From Bifidobacterium mizhiense (GTDB taxonomy: Bacteria; Actinomycetota; Actinomycetes; Actinomycetales; Bifidobacteriaceae): 64,000 nucleotides of DNA. A program made the position numbers and the translations under genes. The stretch lies in the NCBI RefSeq assembly GCF_020884755.1, contig NZ_BPWE01000002.1, positions 62,001-126,000 on the forward strand, in the 5' to 3' direction. Positions within the stretch are counted from its first letter, which is position 1, and every line of letters begins with the position of its first letter. The notes under the pieces are model-generated. The model saw nothing but the letters and a program-made list of their open reading frames with translations, had not been told where the DNA came from and searched no databases. Below are positions 35,101-45,600 of this stretch, in pieces.

Positions 35101-36205
35101 CATAGATGGACTGGAAGGGATCACCCACGGCGGTCACGGCGGATCTGCCGGGAGCCTGTTCCGCACTCCCCTGATCCTCCTGTCGATTTTGCGGATGGAA
35201 GATGGCCGCTAGAAGTAGGGCCTGGGTGGTGGAGGTGTCCTGGTATTCGTCCAGAAAAACGTGGCTGTAGCGGCGACGCAGCTGGGCGCTGATGGAGGGG
35301 AAACGCTCGACCAGCTGGAAGGCGGCCAGGGTGAAGTCACCAAACTCGGCCATGTTGGCCTGACGCTTGGCCCGCTGGTAGTCCTGGACCAGAGTCAGCA
35401 GCTTCTCTCGTGTCAGAACCGCCCGGCGCATGGCATCCACCCGGTAGAGGCGAATGCTTTGCCTGGTGTCTCGAAAAGCCTCGATTTTGCCTTGATAGTG
35501 CTCGTCGGTCTCCTTCTTGCTTCGTTTGGGTGGCGTCTTGCCGGCTCTGGGCTCGGTGTCCGGCACGGGCTGGTCGCCGATCAGCTGGTCCGCACGATCC
35601 ACAAAGGCGCGGTCCCAGGCACGGATCCGCTCCACAGCCTGGTCGAAATCAGGGCAGTCGCTGCTGATCATGGAGGTGGTCACTGCCCCGGTCAGCCCCA
35701 GGACCCGGTTGACGGTCGTCGAGAAGGTCGCAGAGCCCAGGTCGTCGGGTTCACCATCCTGCGCCGAGGAGCCGGCGGGAAAGATCAGATCCAGATGGTC
35801 GGCAACCACCTGGGAGGCCAGCTGGTGGGCCCCTGCAGAACTCAGGGGACGGGTGTCCTGGTCCATGCCCACCAGCAGGCCGTACTGGCGCACGATGGAC
35901 TGGAAGAAGGCGTCATAGGTGGACACGGTCGGTTTGAGAAAGTTGCGTTCAGGGTCCACAGCCGAGGTGCCTCTGCCCTGGTCGCGTCGGATGACCGCCG
36001 CCCCCACCCTGGACTGGAGTTCGGATGCGGCCTTGCGGGTGAAGGTCAACCCCAGAATCTGCTCGGAGGGCACTCCCCGGCGGATCAGGGCGATGATCCG
36101 GCTGGTCATGGTCATGGTCTTGCCCGATCCGGCGCCGGCCACCACCAGAAGATCCTCATTGACATCCGCATCGACGATGGCGGACTGTTCGGCAGTCTGC
36201 TTCAT
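32165..36205 (-). CDS. UvrD/REP-type helicase with C-terminal PD-(D/E)XK nuclease, AdnB-like
   Basis: A 1346-residue motor-nuclease for processing DNA double-strand ends. The Walker A motif is VVAGAGSGKT near residue 20, the Walker B is HVFLDEYQDTSTTQ, motif III/IV blocks are AVGDPFQSIYAWRGA and LTLSRTFRNS, and motif VI is LIYVAATRARHDLLLTF. The C-terminal nuclease core is YTIVDWKTGARPH with an upstream RFHDWARRF histidine. All helicase motifs look intact, matching the active AdnB motor of actinobacterial AdnAB. Its ATG overlaps the stop of the upstream gene in an ATGA junction, so the two subunits are co-translated. Not AddAB or RecBCD by pairing of two nuclease-bearing UvrD-type subunits; a profile search would settle this. 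Confidence 0.85.
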   Translation of the reverse strand: MKQTAEQSAIVDADVNEDLLVVAGAGSGKTMTMTSRIIALIRRGVPSEQILGLTFTRKAASELQSRVGAAVIRRDQGRGTSAVDPERNFLKPTVSTYDAFFQSIVRQYGLLVGMDQDTRPLSSAGAHQLASQVVADHLDLIFPAGSSAQDGEPDDLGSATFSTTVNRVLGLTGAVTTSMISSDCPDFDQAVERIRAWDRAFVDRADQLIGDQPVPDTEPRAGKTPPKRSKKETDEHYQGKIEAFRDTRQSIRLYRVDAMRRAVLTREKLLTLVQDYQRAKRQANMAEFGDFTLAAFQLVERFPSISAQLRRRYSHVFLDEYQDTSTTQALLLAAIFHPQNRQEDQGSAEQAPGRSAVTAVGDPFQSIYAWRGASPGAFRTFQAQFGMLADRPASGNGPLSGVTAFGRSQDQDPLTLSRTFRNSSWVLKAANQLTVPLRHRSQESRSEAELREVDVARLRPREDADPGTVGLLGYSTGGQEIDGVVRFALRARELYGNQGDAPHVAVLFRSKAALPRYREAMEAAGLSCQVVGYSSLFDRPEVMDLRALLSLICDHTDSDSLMRLLASARFGMDAADLSALASLAAKVNEDSQYRALVRAGLVESDPDPRRRREDLHRYRDQVPNDVFLVDLLLRDDLPDLLKGSGLSARGRVLAAEAAQVICQVQAESSAPLRQVVIAAIRALDLDVDLVLSRSLANPQRPLEPSQAKVGIQALLDQVDVYLSELPQGLGPSLRGFVSWLSSLDQSPEMPTDGDDRQADVALMTVHQAKGLEWDAVAVVGLKRGAFPSSQGDRLTVKPASDQPVVQSPDGPVYQYNCTARTWLVDPESVPVPVRADAMILPHFPHDAQLGADPEDLLGRLDLAGLEEEAMGLSRESGLDDQARPVRADAIAPSQREQYGRRLLDDERRLIYVAATRARHDLLLTFSQDSQAESAALNTPAPDPDKASNFWTELVELFQKEPDAVKLEQAEDVQEGEPTPPLGLFVGENAQSYRQSIVDRALEEVDQVAARDGERDQALWPLVLSARTRQALDRSAAWVRAGEPGDPAVDEEGDDGLYANAVRVLQVSTGRLGVADDQLLTDLDLLRRTGRRILGHGASSVTAIQAGSAGGDPKMERDYWQGLVRPIPQVASPQAEAGTRFHDWARRFILPDISDPQGLVDLPDQAESPNLLDGPLGPGAMAERARMLAGLDQERESLDPQADPVQARLLTWEQRLAESDWAQRTPVWVERPIVAVLAGQIVKGKLDAVFAGGLDPDRPDLRYTIVDWKTGARPHGEESTNRRLVQLDFYRLLLSCLQGIGLSTIDACLYYVSEDRPQDRLIRARARTEEEILASLAEGIPEQSDED

Positions 36206-39200
36206 TCCTGATCCTCCAGTAGATTGGGCGCCACCAGTTGCCATGCCTGACATTCCTGGCCATTGCCGGCCCGATGGCAACGGGCAGGGTCGAAGACCGC
36301 GTCATCCCGGCCAGCCGTCAGCTTGACCCCGGCAGCGAAGAAGACCCTGGCTATCATGGTCAGCCCCCATACAGCCTGGGAGGAGACTCGGGCGGCTCGG
36401 ACCATGCCCCACAGGTCCGCATCCACCCCAGGCGGCACCTGATCAGGCAGATCCGCAGGCTCGGCCTTGGACTTGAGCGGAGACGGCATGCCGGTTCTGG
36501 GCTGAGCGACAGTGACCAGCCTGTCATGCTCGAACAGTGGCGGTTGGTAGGCCATCTCCTCCCTGCGCAGCCCTGTTTGTGCATCCTTGGGCGGGGCTTG
36601 CAGCTGCAGGAGCAGGGACTGGCTCAGCTTCATCCCCTCGGTCCTCTCCAAGTCGGGGGCCTGGGGCGAGCTCCAGCCCGCCCCCACCTCCGGACTGCTA
36701 CCGGGCGTGGGCGGGAAGGCCAGTCCCAGCTGATAGCAGACCAGCTGCAGGTCGTTGAAGAGCTGCCCCTGGGTATGGGGGACTCTGCCGGTCTTGTAGT
36801 CCACCAGCCGCAGACGGATGCCCTCGGGCAGGGACCTGACCTCCAGACGGTCGATGCGGCCGGTCAGCCTGACCGTCGTCCTGGCATCCAGGGCTGCCGG
36901 GAAGCCGTCGACCAGGCCGGACATCAGGGCGAAGAGCCCATCGGCATCCAAAGGTCTGTCGGGGAAGGTGGCTTTCCAAACAGGGACCAGGCCCTCCACA
37001 GACAGGCTGACGTCGAAGGAGCGCTCGCTCTGCACACCCAGCAGTTCGCCGACCGGAACCGGGCTCTTGCCCGCCAGACCGTATTCGGAATCCGATGAGC
37101 GGACGAAATAAGAGGCCAGGTTATCCAGGATGGGCTCCACCCGGCTCCTGCGACCGCGCTGGTCATAGAGCTCGTCGGGGTCCCGCAGGCGCTGTTCCTG
37201 AGGGGCCAGTTCCTGGTAGATGTCCAGGAGCGCATCCCGCACCTGCTGCTGGCGGGCGTCCGGATCACCCTGGCCGGGACGGTCCAATCCCTGGGCTGTG
37301 CCCTCGCTGGCCACCTTGTGAATCAGGGAACCGAACTCCGTGGGCACCCTGGACGGTGAGGGACCGGAGAACTGGTCACCCAGGGCCCACTCCAGGGGGC
37401 AGTTCCAGATGGCATCGACCGCTGAGGGCGAAAGGAGGACCACCTGACGGTCGGACCGGTGTTCATGGCGGTGTTCACGACCCTGGTCACGGTTTTGTGC
37501 TCGATCTGCCTGCACGGCTTGATTGACGGAAGCATGTGCAGAACGAGGGGCATGGTCCCTTTCAGTAACCGAGGCGACACCTGTAGCGGTGGCCACGGCC
37601 CTTGACTTGGCGGCCTGTGCAGTATGAACTTCTTCCGCCGAGGCCGGTTCAGCAGCGCCCTCCTGGTCATGGTCATAGAGGAAGGGCCAATGCCCGGGAT
37701 CAGCTGAATCCTGGCCTTGGTCGGCCAGCAGCCGCAGGGCTTGCACGGCATCGTCCACTCGCTCACGGTCGACTTGATCTTCCGGGAGCAGCGCCTGGAC
37801 AGCCAGGATGGACCGGGCGGCCGCCGTCAGCCCCCTGGCAGACACCTCAAGCCCTCCATAGCGCTCACTGCCGCCGGAGCCAGCGCCGACCATGCTGAAC
37901 TCGGCCTGGCTCATATCGGCGGTGCGTGGATAGCGTTCGGGCAGGTAGCCGTAGAGGAAGTCCGATGGAACCAGGTCTTCGTTCCAGACCGCGCTGATGC
38001 GCACCTGGGTCCGGGCCCGGGTCAGCGCCTCCAGAAAACCCTTCTTCTCGGCGTAGAGGATGGAGCGCAGGGCAGGATCGTGGCTGAGCGTGTCCGCCAG
38101 GGGGTCGCCGATGCGGTCGTGCAGGACCAGGTCAGCCAGCTCCTCGGCTCCGAACATGGTGTCGCGGGGGATCAGATTGGGCCAGACCCCGTCCTGGACG
38201 GCGGGCAGCCAGACCAGGGGCCAGTCGGTGGCCAGGGCGGCAGCGCCGGCGGGTGTGGTCAGGGTGACGGCGTGCTCGATGGGCCCGATCCGCGCCAGGG
38301 AGTCGGCCTCGATCTGCATGGTGCGCACCTGGTCCATGAAGGCTTCGACCGTGGGGAAACGACGGGAGCCGGCCGCGTACTGGAAGAGCCGCATGAGCGC
38401 GTCCAGACGGTCGTTGGCCTCCTCCCCCTCCTGGGTGGCCATCAGGGCTCGCCGTTGCCAGTCATCAGCCAGGCCCAGGCTCCGCCAGGCCTCCCAGAGG
38501 ACGTATTGGGGCTGACGGTCCTCCAGGGCGCTGATGCGAGTGGCGGTCAGATGCAGAACCTGCAGGGCCTTGTCCAGGACCTGAACGTCAGGATCCTCCC
38601 GGCGACCTCCGGCGATGGCGGTCATGGCCTCCAGAATGATTCCCGAGGATCGGTCATCCGGATCCAGCACCAGCAGGGTTTCCAGGGCCTGAACCGACAG
38701 AATGGCTGGCTGTTGAGCACCCCGGTCTCCCAGATCCACCGGCTGATCCGGGGCCGAGGCGGCGGAGAAGTGACCAGACCCGTCCCCTGGCTCGGCGGAA
38801 TCGTGCCTTTTCAACAGGGAGTCATCGACGCTGATGCCGGATGAACGGTCCCTTTGAGCCTGCCGCTCGGCCAGGTCCTCGACCCAGGTCTGCCAGGCCT
38901 GTCCCAGGAGCGGCAGGTCCTCCAAGGAGCCCGATGAGTCCGGGTCACTCCCCTGTTGGCCGGACAGGGGGGCCAATGCGGCCATGGTCTCCATGATGGA
39001 CTCCAGGCGTTCCATCCTGACGGGACGCTCTGCGCGAGCCGCGGTGGTGGGAACCCGAAAGAGTGGCCCGGCCATCAGGGTGCGCAGGCGCGAACGGATC
39101 CAGGCGGCCACCTGGGCAGGATCGTCCGGGTCGCTTCCAGCGGTGCCAGGGTCCAGCACCGATTGGGCCAGCTCGACCAGGGCGAAGAGACCCTGGATGG

Positions 39201-40731
39201 CGGGCTCCTGGCTGAGCGGACGGGTCACCGAGGAGAAGCGCACCGGCACACCCTGAACGCGTAGCTTGCGGCCCAGGGTACGCAGGGTCATGTTGTCGTG
39301 GGCGATGACGGCCATGTCGTTCCAGTCACGCTGATTGGCCAGAAACTCATGCTTGATCTGCCAAACCAGGTCATCGTCCTCCTGGTCGGGGGTGTGGAAG
39401 AGCCTGGTCTGTACGCTGCCATCACGGATAAGACTGTCGCCATCGGTCAAGGGTGCCACAGGTCCGGCACCGGGCCAGGCGGGCAGCTTGCCGGGTCTGT
39501 CAGGCAGGGGAGTGTCGTTCTCCTCGACCCCGGCGATACCCAGGCTGACCCTGGCAGCCACCAGATCGGCATAGGAACCTGAAACCGCCGGGACGGAACC
39601 CCGGCCGCTTTCGGTATGCTCTGCCACTGCTTCCGGAACCACCATTCTCCGGGGTTTCAGGGTCACGGTGGCGGCGCCCAGGCAGGCGAAATCCTGGGCC
39701 AGCAGGGGAGCGGCGGCGCCTGGCATGGGCTTGGACAAGGCCGTCAGGCGAGTGGCCAGAAATTCCGGGTAGGAGCCGCGGAAGGACTGGACAGACTGGT
39801 CGGGGTTGCCCACCAGAAGGAGTCGGCAGCCAGCCTGGTTCAAGCCCTGCAGCAGCCCCATCCCGGCCAGGGTGATGTCCTGCCAGTCGTCCACGACCAG
39901 CAGGTCTGGCAGGTCGTCATCGGCCAGACCGTCCAGACTGCGGGAGGCTTCGACCATGAGCATGGAGGGGTCCAGACGGAATTCGTCCGGGTAGCTCTCG
40001 GTGATGCTCTGGCGGTACTCATCCTCCAAGGCGAAGGCCAGACGCCACTGCAGACCCAACCGGTCGCGGCGGTCGGGATCCATGGGTTGGACGGCCAGGG
40101 CATCCAGAAGCTGGTCACGGTCATCCCTGTCCAAGCCCAATTCCGTCATGCGGGCGAACATGTCCCGCAGCTGGGCGATGAACCTGTCGGCGACCCCTAC
40201 GACCCGTCCCTGGTCATCGCCAACCAGGACGGACGACCAGCCCGCCCCGTTGCGGAAGTAGCGTTCCAGGAGTCGGCAGACCGCACAGTCGTCCCCGGCC
40301 TGTACATGCTCCAGATGGACGGTCATGACCTGCCTGAGCAGGGCATCCTCCTCGGCGCCGTTGAGCAGTCTGGGCAGGAGCGGATCGTGGCCCCCCTGGG
40401 CCAGCCGGGACCGTGTCAGCAGGCGGAAGGCCAGGGCTTGCAGGGTGCCCACAGGCCGGGTGCGGTCGGATCTGCCCCGCTCCAGAATGACCTGGCGGCT
40501 GACCTGATCGGCCGCGGTCCGACCAGACACAGCCATGCTGGCACCGTCGCCAAACTGCTCCATACCGGCCAGCAGAGCCCGAGTAGCCAGCCTGGTCTTG
40601 CCGCTGCGGGGAGGACCAGCCACCACCAGGGCCCGGGTGGGCCGACCCTCCTCGTTCTGGAGCCGATCGCCGATAAGGGCGCGGACCGGTTCCATGGCCT
40701 CTTGCGGATCCACCGGTGGCTGCTTGCTCAT
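36202..40731 (-). CDS. UvrD-like helicase/PD-(D/E)XK nuclease subunit, AdnA-like
   Basis: A 1509-residue partner of the following gene. The Walker A motif is VVAGPPRSGKTRLATRAL near residue 45. Walker B reads LLVVDDWQDI instead of the usual DE-x-QD, so ATPase activity may be weak, as known for AdnA relative to AdnB. The nuclease core is LRLVDYKTGRVPH near residue 1320, with EFGSLIHKVASEG as the histidine motif earlier. A long low-complexity stretch rich in A, H and R (HAPRSAHASVNQAVQADRAQ) separates the halves. The start at 40731 is preceded by TATTCT about 9-14 bases upstream, compatible with a leaderless transcript; an ATG at 40755 is the alternative. Divergent from the kinase operon. Confidence 0.82.
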   Translation of the reverse strand: MSKQPPVDPQEAMEPVRALIGDRLQNEEGRPTRALVVAGPPRSGKTRLATRALLAGMEQFGDGASMAVSGRTAADQVSRQVILERGRSDRTRPVGTLQALAFRLLTRSRLAQGGHDPLLPRLLNGAEEDALLRQVMTVHLEHVQAGDDCAVCRLLERYFRNGAGWSSVLVGDDQGRVVGVADRFIAQLRDMFARMTELGLDRDDRDQLLDALAVQPMDPDRRDRLGLQWRLAFALEDEYRQSITESYPDEFRLDPSMLMVEASRSLDGLADDDLPDLLVVDDWQDITLAGMGLLQGLNQAGCRLLLVGNPDQSVQSFRGSYPEFLATRLTALSKPMPGAAAPLLAQDFACLGAATVTLKPRRMVVPEAVAEHTESGRGSVPAVSGSYADLVAARVSLGIAGVEENDTPLPDRPGKLPAWPGAGPVAPLTDGDSLIRDGSVQTRLFHTPDQEDDDLVWQIKHEFLANQRDWNDMAVIAHDNMTLRTLGRKLRVQGVPVRFSSVTRPLSQEPAIQGLFALVELAQSVLDPGTAGSDPDDPAQVAAWIRSRLRTLMAGPLFRVPTTAARAERPVRMERLESIMETMAALAPLSGQQGSDPDSSGSLEDLPLLGQAWQTWVEDLAERQAQRDRSSGISVDDSLLKRHDSAEPGDGSGHFSAASAPDQPVDLGDRGAQQPAILSVQALETLLVLDPDDRSSGIILEAMTAIAGGRREDPDVQVLDKALQVLHLTATRISALEDRQPQYVLWEAWRSLGLADDWQRRALMATQEGEEANDRLDALMRLFQYAAGSRRFPTVEAFMDQVRTMQIEADSLARIGPIEHAVTLTTPAGAAALATDWPLVWLPAVQDGVWPNLIPRDTMFGAEELADLVLHDRIGDPLADTLSHDPALRSILYAEKKGFLEALTRARTQVRISAVWNEDLVPSDFLYGYLPERYPRTADMSQAEFSMVGAGSGGSERYGGLEVSARGLTAAARSILAVQALLPEDQVDRERVDDAVQALRLLADQGQDSADPGHWPFLYDHDQEGAAEPASAEEVHTAQAAKSRAVATATGVASVTERDHAPRSAHASVNQAVQADRAQNRDQGREHRHEHRSDRQVVLLSPSAVDAIWNCPLEWALGDQFSGPSPSRVPTEFGSLIHKVASEGTAQGLDRPGQGDPDARQQQVRDALLDIYQELAPQEQRLRDPDELYDQRGRRSRVEPILDNLASYFVRSSDSEYGLAGKSPVPVGELLGVQSERSFDVSLSVEGLVPVWKATFPDRPLDADGLFALMSGLVDGFPAALDARTTVRLTGRIDRLEVRSLPEGIRLRLVDYKTGRVPHTQGQLFNDLQLVCYQLGLAFPPTPGSSPEVGAGWSSPQAPDLERTEGMKLSQSLLLQLQAPPKDAQTGLRREEMAYQPPLFEHDRLVTVAQPRTGMPSPLKSKAEPADLPDQVPPGVDADLWGMVRAARVSSQAVWGLTMIARVFFAAGVKLTAGRDDAVFDPARCHRAGNGQECQAWQLVAPNLLEDQE

Positions 40732-40755
40732 AGCTACAAGAATAGGGTCCGGCAT

Positions 40756-40886
40756 GGTCCATCTACAGGCCCCGGATCCTGCTGGTCCGGAACCGCCCGC
40801 AGGAGGCCCAATCGATGCCTGATCGGGAACGATGTGCTGTTATCGTGGATAGCAGTTTCCAGGCAGTCCTTAGGAGGTGATGTCCC
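40756..40886. promoter_or_regulatory. Divergent region between AdnA-like gene and kinase; strong kinase ribosome site
   Basis: Contains the ribosome site AGGAGGTGA at 40873-40881, six to seven bases before the kinase's TTG start. The perfect Shine-Dalgarno match decides this start over a nearby out-of-frame ATG. No -10/-35 pair stands out. Confidence 0.45.
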
Positions 40887-42443
40887 TTGCAGCAGAATGG
40901 TTCCCAGCCCCAGCGCCCAGGTGCGGTTCCAGCCATGGACGATGCGCCAGCGCTGCCCGGGCTGCAGCTTATTCGTCCCTTGGACCTGGGAGGCACCGCC
41001 GCCGTCTACCTGTACGAGCAGGAGGAGCTCAACCGACCTGTGGCGGTCAAGGTGGCCCTCCAAGGCAGCATGGACCGGCAGACCCATCAGCTCTTTCTTC
41101 GCGAGGCCAAGACCTTGGCCAAGCTCTCTACCCACCCCTGCATCCTGAGCATCCACCAGGCCCTGGTCAGCGATGACGGACGGGATTGTCTGGTGCTCGA
41201 ATACGCTCCAGGCGGCAGCTGCAAGGCCATCATGCTCAATGGGGGCATGGATCAGGAAGGCGCGCTGGACCTGGGAGTGCGCATGGCCTCGGCCCTCTAC
41301 TGCGCCCATGAACGCGGAATCCTGCACCGGGACGTCAAACCCAGCAACTTTCTGATCACCGACCAGGGTCTGCCCGTCCTGGCCGACTTCGGCATCTCCT
41401 CGGGCATCTATGGAGGCGAACGGGCCGGCGGCCTTTCCATACCCTGGGCGGCTCCAGAGGTCCTGGCCAACCGCTCGGGAGGGTCCGAGGCCAGCGACAT
41501 CTACTCCCTGGGTGCCTCGCTCTTCGGCATGCTGGCCGGCCGCTCCCCCTACGAGTACGCCTACCGGGCCAGGGATGAGGATCACCTGGCACAGCTGATT
41601 CTGAAAGCTGAGACCCCGGTTCTGCACATGGGTGAGGCCTCTCCTATGCTGGCTGCGGTTCTGGAGAAGGCCATGGCCCATGACCGAGACGACCGCTACT
41701 ACTCGGCCCTGGAGTTCGGCCGCGCCCTTCAGGAGGTCCAGCAGCAGCTCTACGGCCATGCGACGCCTTTCATCGGCGAGGGAGTTGACCCCTATCCCAA
41801 GGGGGATGCACGCCCGCACGCCCATACCGGAGCCATTGCAGGCCGAACAGGAAACAAGGAATCCGGTCACTCCTGGACCGGGACAGGGACCAGTTCCGAA
41901 TCGCGTCTGCAACCAGACAGGGAGGCGGTCGCTGACCATGAAGGCAACCAAGCCAGGCGGTTTCCTGGCGGCCGTCACCGCGTGATCCTTCTGGCACTGA
42001 TCCTCGCTGCCGTCCTGGCCGTTGCCTTGGTCTGGATCTTGGTTGTCGGCCTGCCAAATGGATCCGAGCGAGGTTCACAGCCGACTACAGGAGCCTCCCA
42101 GATCCAAACCCAGCAGGCGCAGTCCCCAGACCCGACGGATTCGAGCGGCCCCCAGGATCTGCAGGAGGGCACAGTTCCCTCGCCCACCCAGGGTCAGGGC
42201 CGCTACCAGGGCACCGCGGCAGTTTTCACCTGGGCCAATCCCGACCCAAAACCGGGAGACAGCTACGTTTGGCATCCCCTGGCCCAAGGTGGCAGCGACG
42301 ACCGTGGCCGCAGCGTGCAGACCCGACAGCCGACCGCCCGCATCGACGATCCGCAGGGGGGCCAGACCTGCATCAGCGTCACCCTGGTGCGGGCCGACCG
42401 GAGCATGTCCCAGGAACCGACCATCATCTGCGCCGTTCAGTAA
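40887..42443 (+). CDS. Membrane-anchored Ser/Thr protein kinase (PFNA-cluster kinase)
   Basis: A 518-residue Hanks-type kinase. The catalytic domain covers about residues 25-290, with lysine 55 in PVAVKVALQG, HRDVKPSNFLI as the catalytic loop and ADFGISSG as the metal loop. The glycine loop is degenerate (LDLGGTAAVYLY) but still lets a nucleotide bind in related kinases. After a linker comes one membrane helix, VILLALILAAVLAVALVWIL, near residue 370, and an extracellular tail of about 125 residues rich in Q, S and P. There are no PASTA repeats. It starts with TTG, supported by a perfect ribosome site. First gene of the five-gene operon kinase-FN3-MoxR-DUF58-TGase, known in bifidobacteria as the PFNA cluster; Pkb2 is the kinase of that cluster in B. 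longum. Substrates are probably the downstream proteins. Confidence 0.88.
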   Translation: MQQNGSQPQRPGAVPAMDDAPALPGLQLIRPLDLGGTAAVYLYEQEELNRPVAVKVALQGSMDRQTHQLFLREAKTLAKLSTHPCILSIHQALVSDDGRDCLVLEYAPGGSCKAIMLNGGMDQEGALDLGVRMASALYCAHERGILHRDVKPSNFLITDQGLPVLADFGISSGIYGGERAGGLSIPWAAPEVLANRSGGSEASDIYSLGASLFGMLAGRSPYEYAYRARDEDHLAQLILKAETPVLHMGEASPMLAAVLEKAMAHDRDDRYYSALEFGRALQEVQQQLYGHATPFIGEGVDPYPKGDARPHAHTGAIAGRTGNKESGHSWTGTGTSSESRLQPDREAVADHEGNQARRFPGGRHRVILLALILAAVLAVALVWILVVGLPNGSERGSQPTTGASQIQTQQAQSPDPTDSSGPQDLQEGTVPSPTQGQGRYQGTAAVFTWANPDPKPGDSYVWHPLAQGGSDDRGRSVQTRQPTARIDDPQGGQTCISVTLVRADRSMSQEPTIICAVQ

Positions 42444-42491
42444 ACCCTCGGTGGATGAATTTTCACATTCGACCACCCCGACTTTCACAGA

Positions 42492-42520
42492 CTGCCAAGG
42501 CCCTGCAAACCAGCTAAAAT
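42492..42520 (+). promoter_or_regulatory. Sigma-A-type promoter upstream of the FN3 gene
   Basis: CTGCCA at 42492-42497 and TAAAAT at 42515-42520 are separated by 17 bases. This lies in the 165-base gap between the kinase and the FN3 gene, giving a leader of about 80 bases. It suggests the FN3-MoxR-DUF58-TGase part can be transcribed independently. Confidence 0.5.
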
Positions 42521-42608
42521 CAGTCGTCAGAGAGAGCATTGACGGCGGTCCGGGACGAGTTAAGAAGTTAAGCCTGTGTGGCAAGACAGGAAAGGAACCC
42601 AGGGGATT

Positions 42609-45600
42609 ATGGACTTGCAGGGAGGATTCCTGCGGATGCGCCGGGCCGGGCTGCGCCTGCGGCATGCTCTGGCCGTCCGCGCCAAGAACCCTGCCGCCAT
42701 CCTGGCCGTCACGCTGACGGCGCTGGTCCTGCTCATCCTGGGCGTCTTATTCGTGCATGGGGTGGACCGCCGTGCCGTTCAGGTGGATGACGGCAGCATC
42801 TGGATCACCTCCCAGAACGAGCGCAAGGTCGCCCGGTTCAAGCCCGACATCGGAGAGGCGGACGTGGCCCTGTCGACAGGCACCGACCACTTCGACCTGG
42901 CCCAGAGCGGATACGCGGTCATCCTGGGCCGGGAGGAAGGCATGGCACCCATAGCGGCCTCCACCGCCACCCTGGGGGACACCACCCGTTCGGATGCCAG
43001 GGCCCAGCGGATGGTCAACGGACCCACACTGGTTCTCTTCCAGGCGCGGACCGGCAAAATCTGGGTGGGCCGGGCCGCTTCGCCGGGAGATCTGGACCCG
43101 CAGCGCCGGGACCCTGTGCTGACCCTGGGCTCCGGGGCCTCCGTCACCGTGGATGCCTCCGGAGCCGTCTACGCCTACCGGCCCTCGGACGGGGTTGTGT
43201 TGAGGATCGACGGACCAGACTCCCGGGCCCACCGTGAACTGGACTCCCTGACAAACCACACCCCCGTCCGGGCCACTGCCTTCAGCGTCATCGACGGAAG
43301 GCCCGTCCTCTTGGCTGGCGATCGGCTTTACTGGCCCCAGGGATCCATCCGGATACCGCACCGGGGAGACCTGCAACTCCAATCCACTCCAGTGGATATG
43401 GACCGCCAGGGGCCCTGGGTGGGACTGACCGATCAGGAAAGCGTCCACCTGGTTGATCTGGATCACCCCGGAAATAAGGTTGAGACTGTAGGCACCGGCG
43501 GCAGCGGTCAACCTGCCCAACCGGTCTCCTCTGGTGGATGCCTGTGGACGGCCTGGGCCTCCTCTGGAAACAATTTCCTGCGACTGTGCGCAACAGGGAC
43601 AGCCATGCCGCAGGTTCGGTCACCGCAGCCGCGCACCTCCACCCTTGAGGCCATCGGCCCCACCTCGGATCTGGTCTTCCGAGCCAACCACCGGAGGGTC
43701 ATCCTCAACGACGTACTGACCGGCGATGTCTGGAATCCCCGAACCTCCACCAAGGTGATTCGGCCGCAGTGGCAGACCATGGAGGTCAAGCACACGGACA
43801 GGACCGATCAGCGTCAGGACTCTGCCGACAATCGTCAGCGGTTCGCGGCCACCTGTCGATCAGGATCCCAACCCATCCAGGCCGAGGACGACAGTCTGGG
43901 CATTCGAGCCGGATCCAGAGCCCTGCTGGATCCCCTGCGCAACGATCACCAGACCGACTGCTCGGTTCTGCGAATCGAGGATGCGCGCAGCTCGCAGGGC
44001 AACCTGCGCCTGACCCCGGTCATGAACGGCCGCTACCTGCAGGTGGATGCCAGCGACGCACCTGCCGGCCGGGCCCGGATCAACTACTCCATCACCGACG
44101 GACGCGGCCAGGTCTCCTCGGCTGGCATCGACCTCAACATCGCCCCGGCCAAGATGGACCGAGGCGATCAGGCACCGGTCCAGAACGATACCCCTCCCGA
44201 GTACGAGGTGGAGCAGGGAGCCACAACCACCGTCAACGCCCTGGCCGGCTTCGAGGATCCCGACGGGGACCCCCTGATCCTGGCCGGTGCCGAGTCCGTC
44301 AATTCGGATCGGATATCCCTGTCCACCAGGGCTGACGGACAGCTGACCATGAGTGCCGGATCGGCCACCTCTGGTCGGCTGGCAGTCAAAGTCACTGTTT
44401 CAGACGGAGTCATGAGCGGTCAGGGACTCATCTATTTCACCATTAGACCCGTCAACACCTTGGCCCCACTGGTCGATCCGGTCATTCGCCAGGCCACTGT
44501 CGGCCGAGAGGCCACCGTGGACCTGAGCAGGAGCGTACACGCCAATGCCGCTCAGCCCCTCCGCCTGATCCGGGTCGACAAGCCCGACGGAATCCAGGTA
44601 AAGGTCAACGCCGAGAGCCTTTCCTTCACTGCCACCGCCGCCAACCCGGGCACCTATTACCTGCCCTACCGGGTGGCCCAGGGTGACCGGGAGACCCAAG
44701 GGCTGGTCAGGCTGGAGGTAGAACACGACCATGGCGGATCCGCGCTGCCGGTTCCTGTCAACGATGTAGCCCTACTGGGGACCGACCAGACCGCCATCGT
44801 CGATCCGCTCGACAACGACCTGGATCCCATGGGCGGAGTGTTGGCCCTGACCGACGTGCGGGTGGATCCGGACTCCGGCATCAAGGCCGGCATCGTGGAT
44901 CACCGCCGGGTCTACCTGTCTGCCAGAAAAATCCCCACACGGCCGCTGAGCATTGCCTACACAGTTGCCAACGCCAGCGGCAGCGCCCAGGGGACCATCG
45001 TCCTGCAGCCTCCCTCCCTGAGCAGGGCAGCCTCAGCGCCCAAGGCCCCGAATCTGACGGTAGGGGTCCGCTCATCGGGCCTGGTCACGGTTCCGGTCAT
45101 GGACAAGGTCACCCACGCTGACGGGACCAGCGTCACCCTGGACCAGCAGCTGACTACGGATCAGCAGGTCTTCGCGGGCCTGGCCTTCGTATCCGGGGAT
45201 ACGGTCAGATATCAGGCCAGCGGGCGCACCGGAGACTTCCCGGCCACCTATACGGTCAGGGACGATCTGGGCAACGCGGCCTCAGGCACCATCACCTTCC
45301 GGGTGCATGCCTCCGACCCGGCCAGCAAGCCCGCGCCTACACCCAAGGATCTGCGGGCCCAGGTGGCTGCAGGAACCAAGGTACGCATCCCCGTCCCCCT
45401 GACCGGCATCGACCCGGACGGAGACTGCGACACCCTGTCCGGCTTGGGCAATCAGGCACCCAGGCTGGGCAGGATCGTCAAAGCCGGTGCCGACTACCTG
45501 ATCTATGAGGCCTATCCCGACTCGCATGGCACTGACGAGTTCACCTACGCCGTGGAGGACTGGATGGGGCAGCGTGCCCAGGCACACGTGCGCATCGGCG

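Noticed and set aside
32738-35212. An 824-residue plus-strand open frame opposite the AdnB-like gene
   Set aside because: Shadow of a high-GC gene on the other strand; no protein family features.
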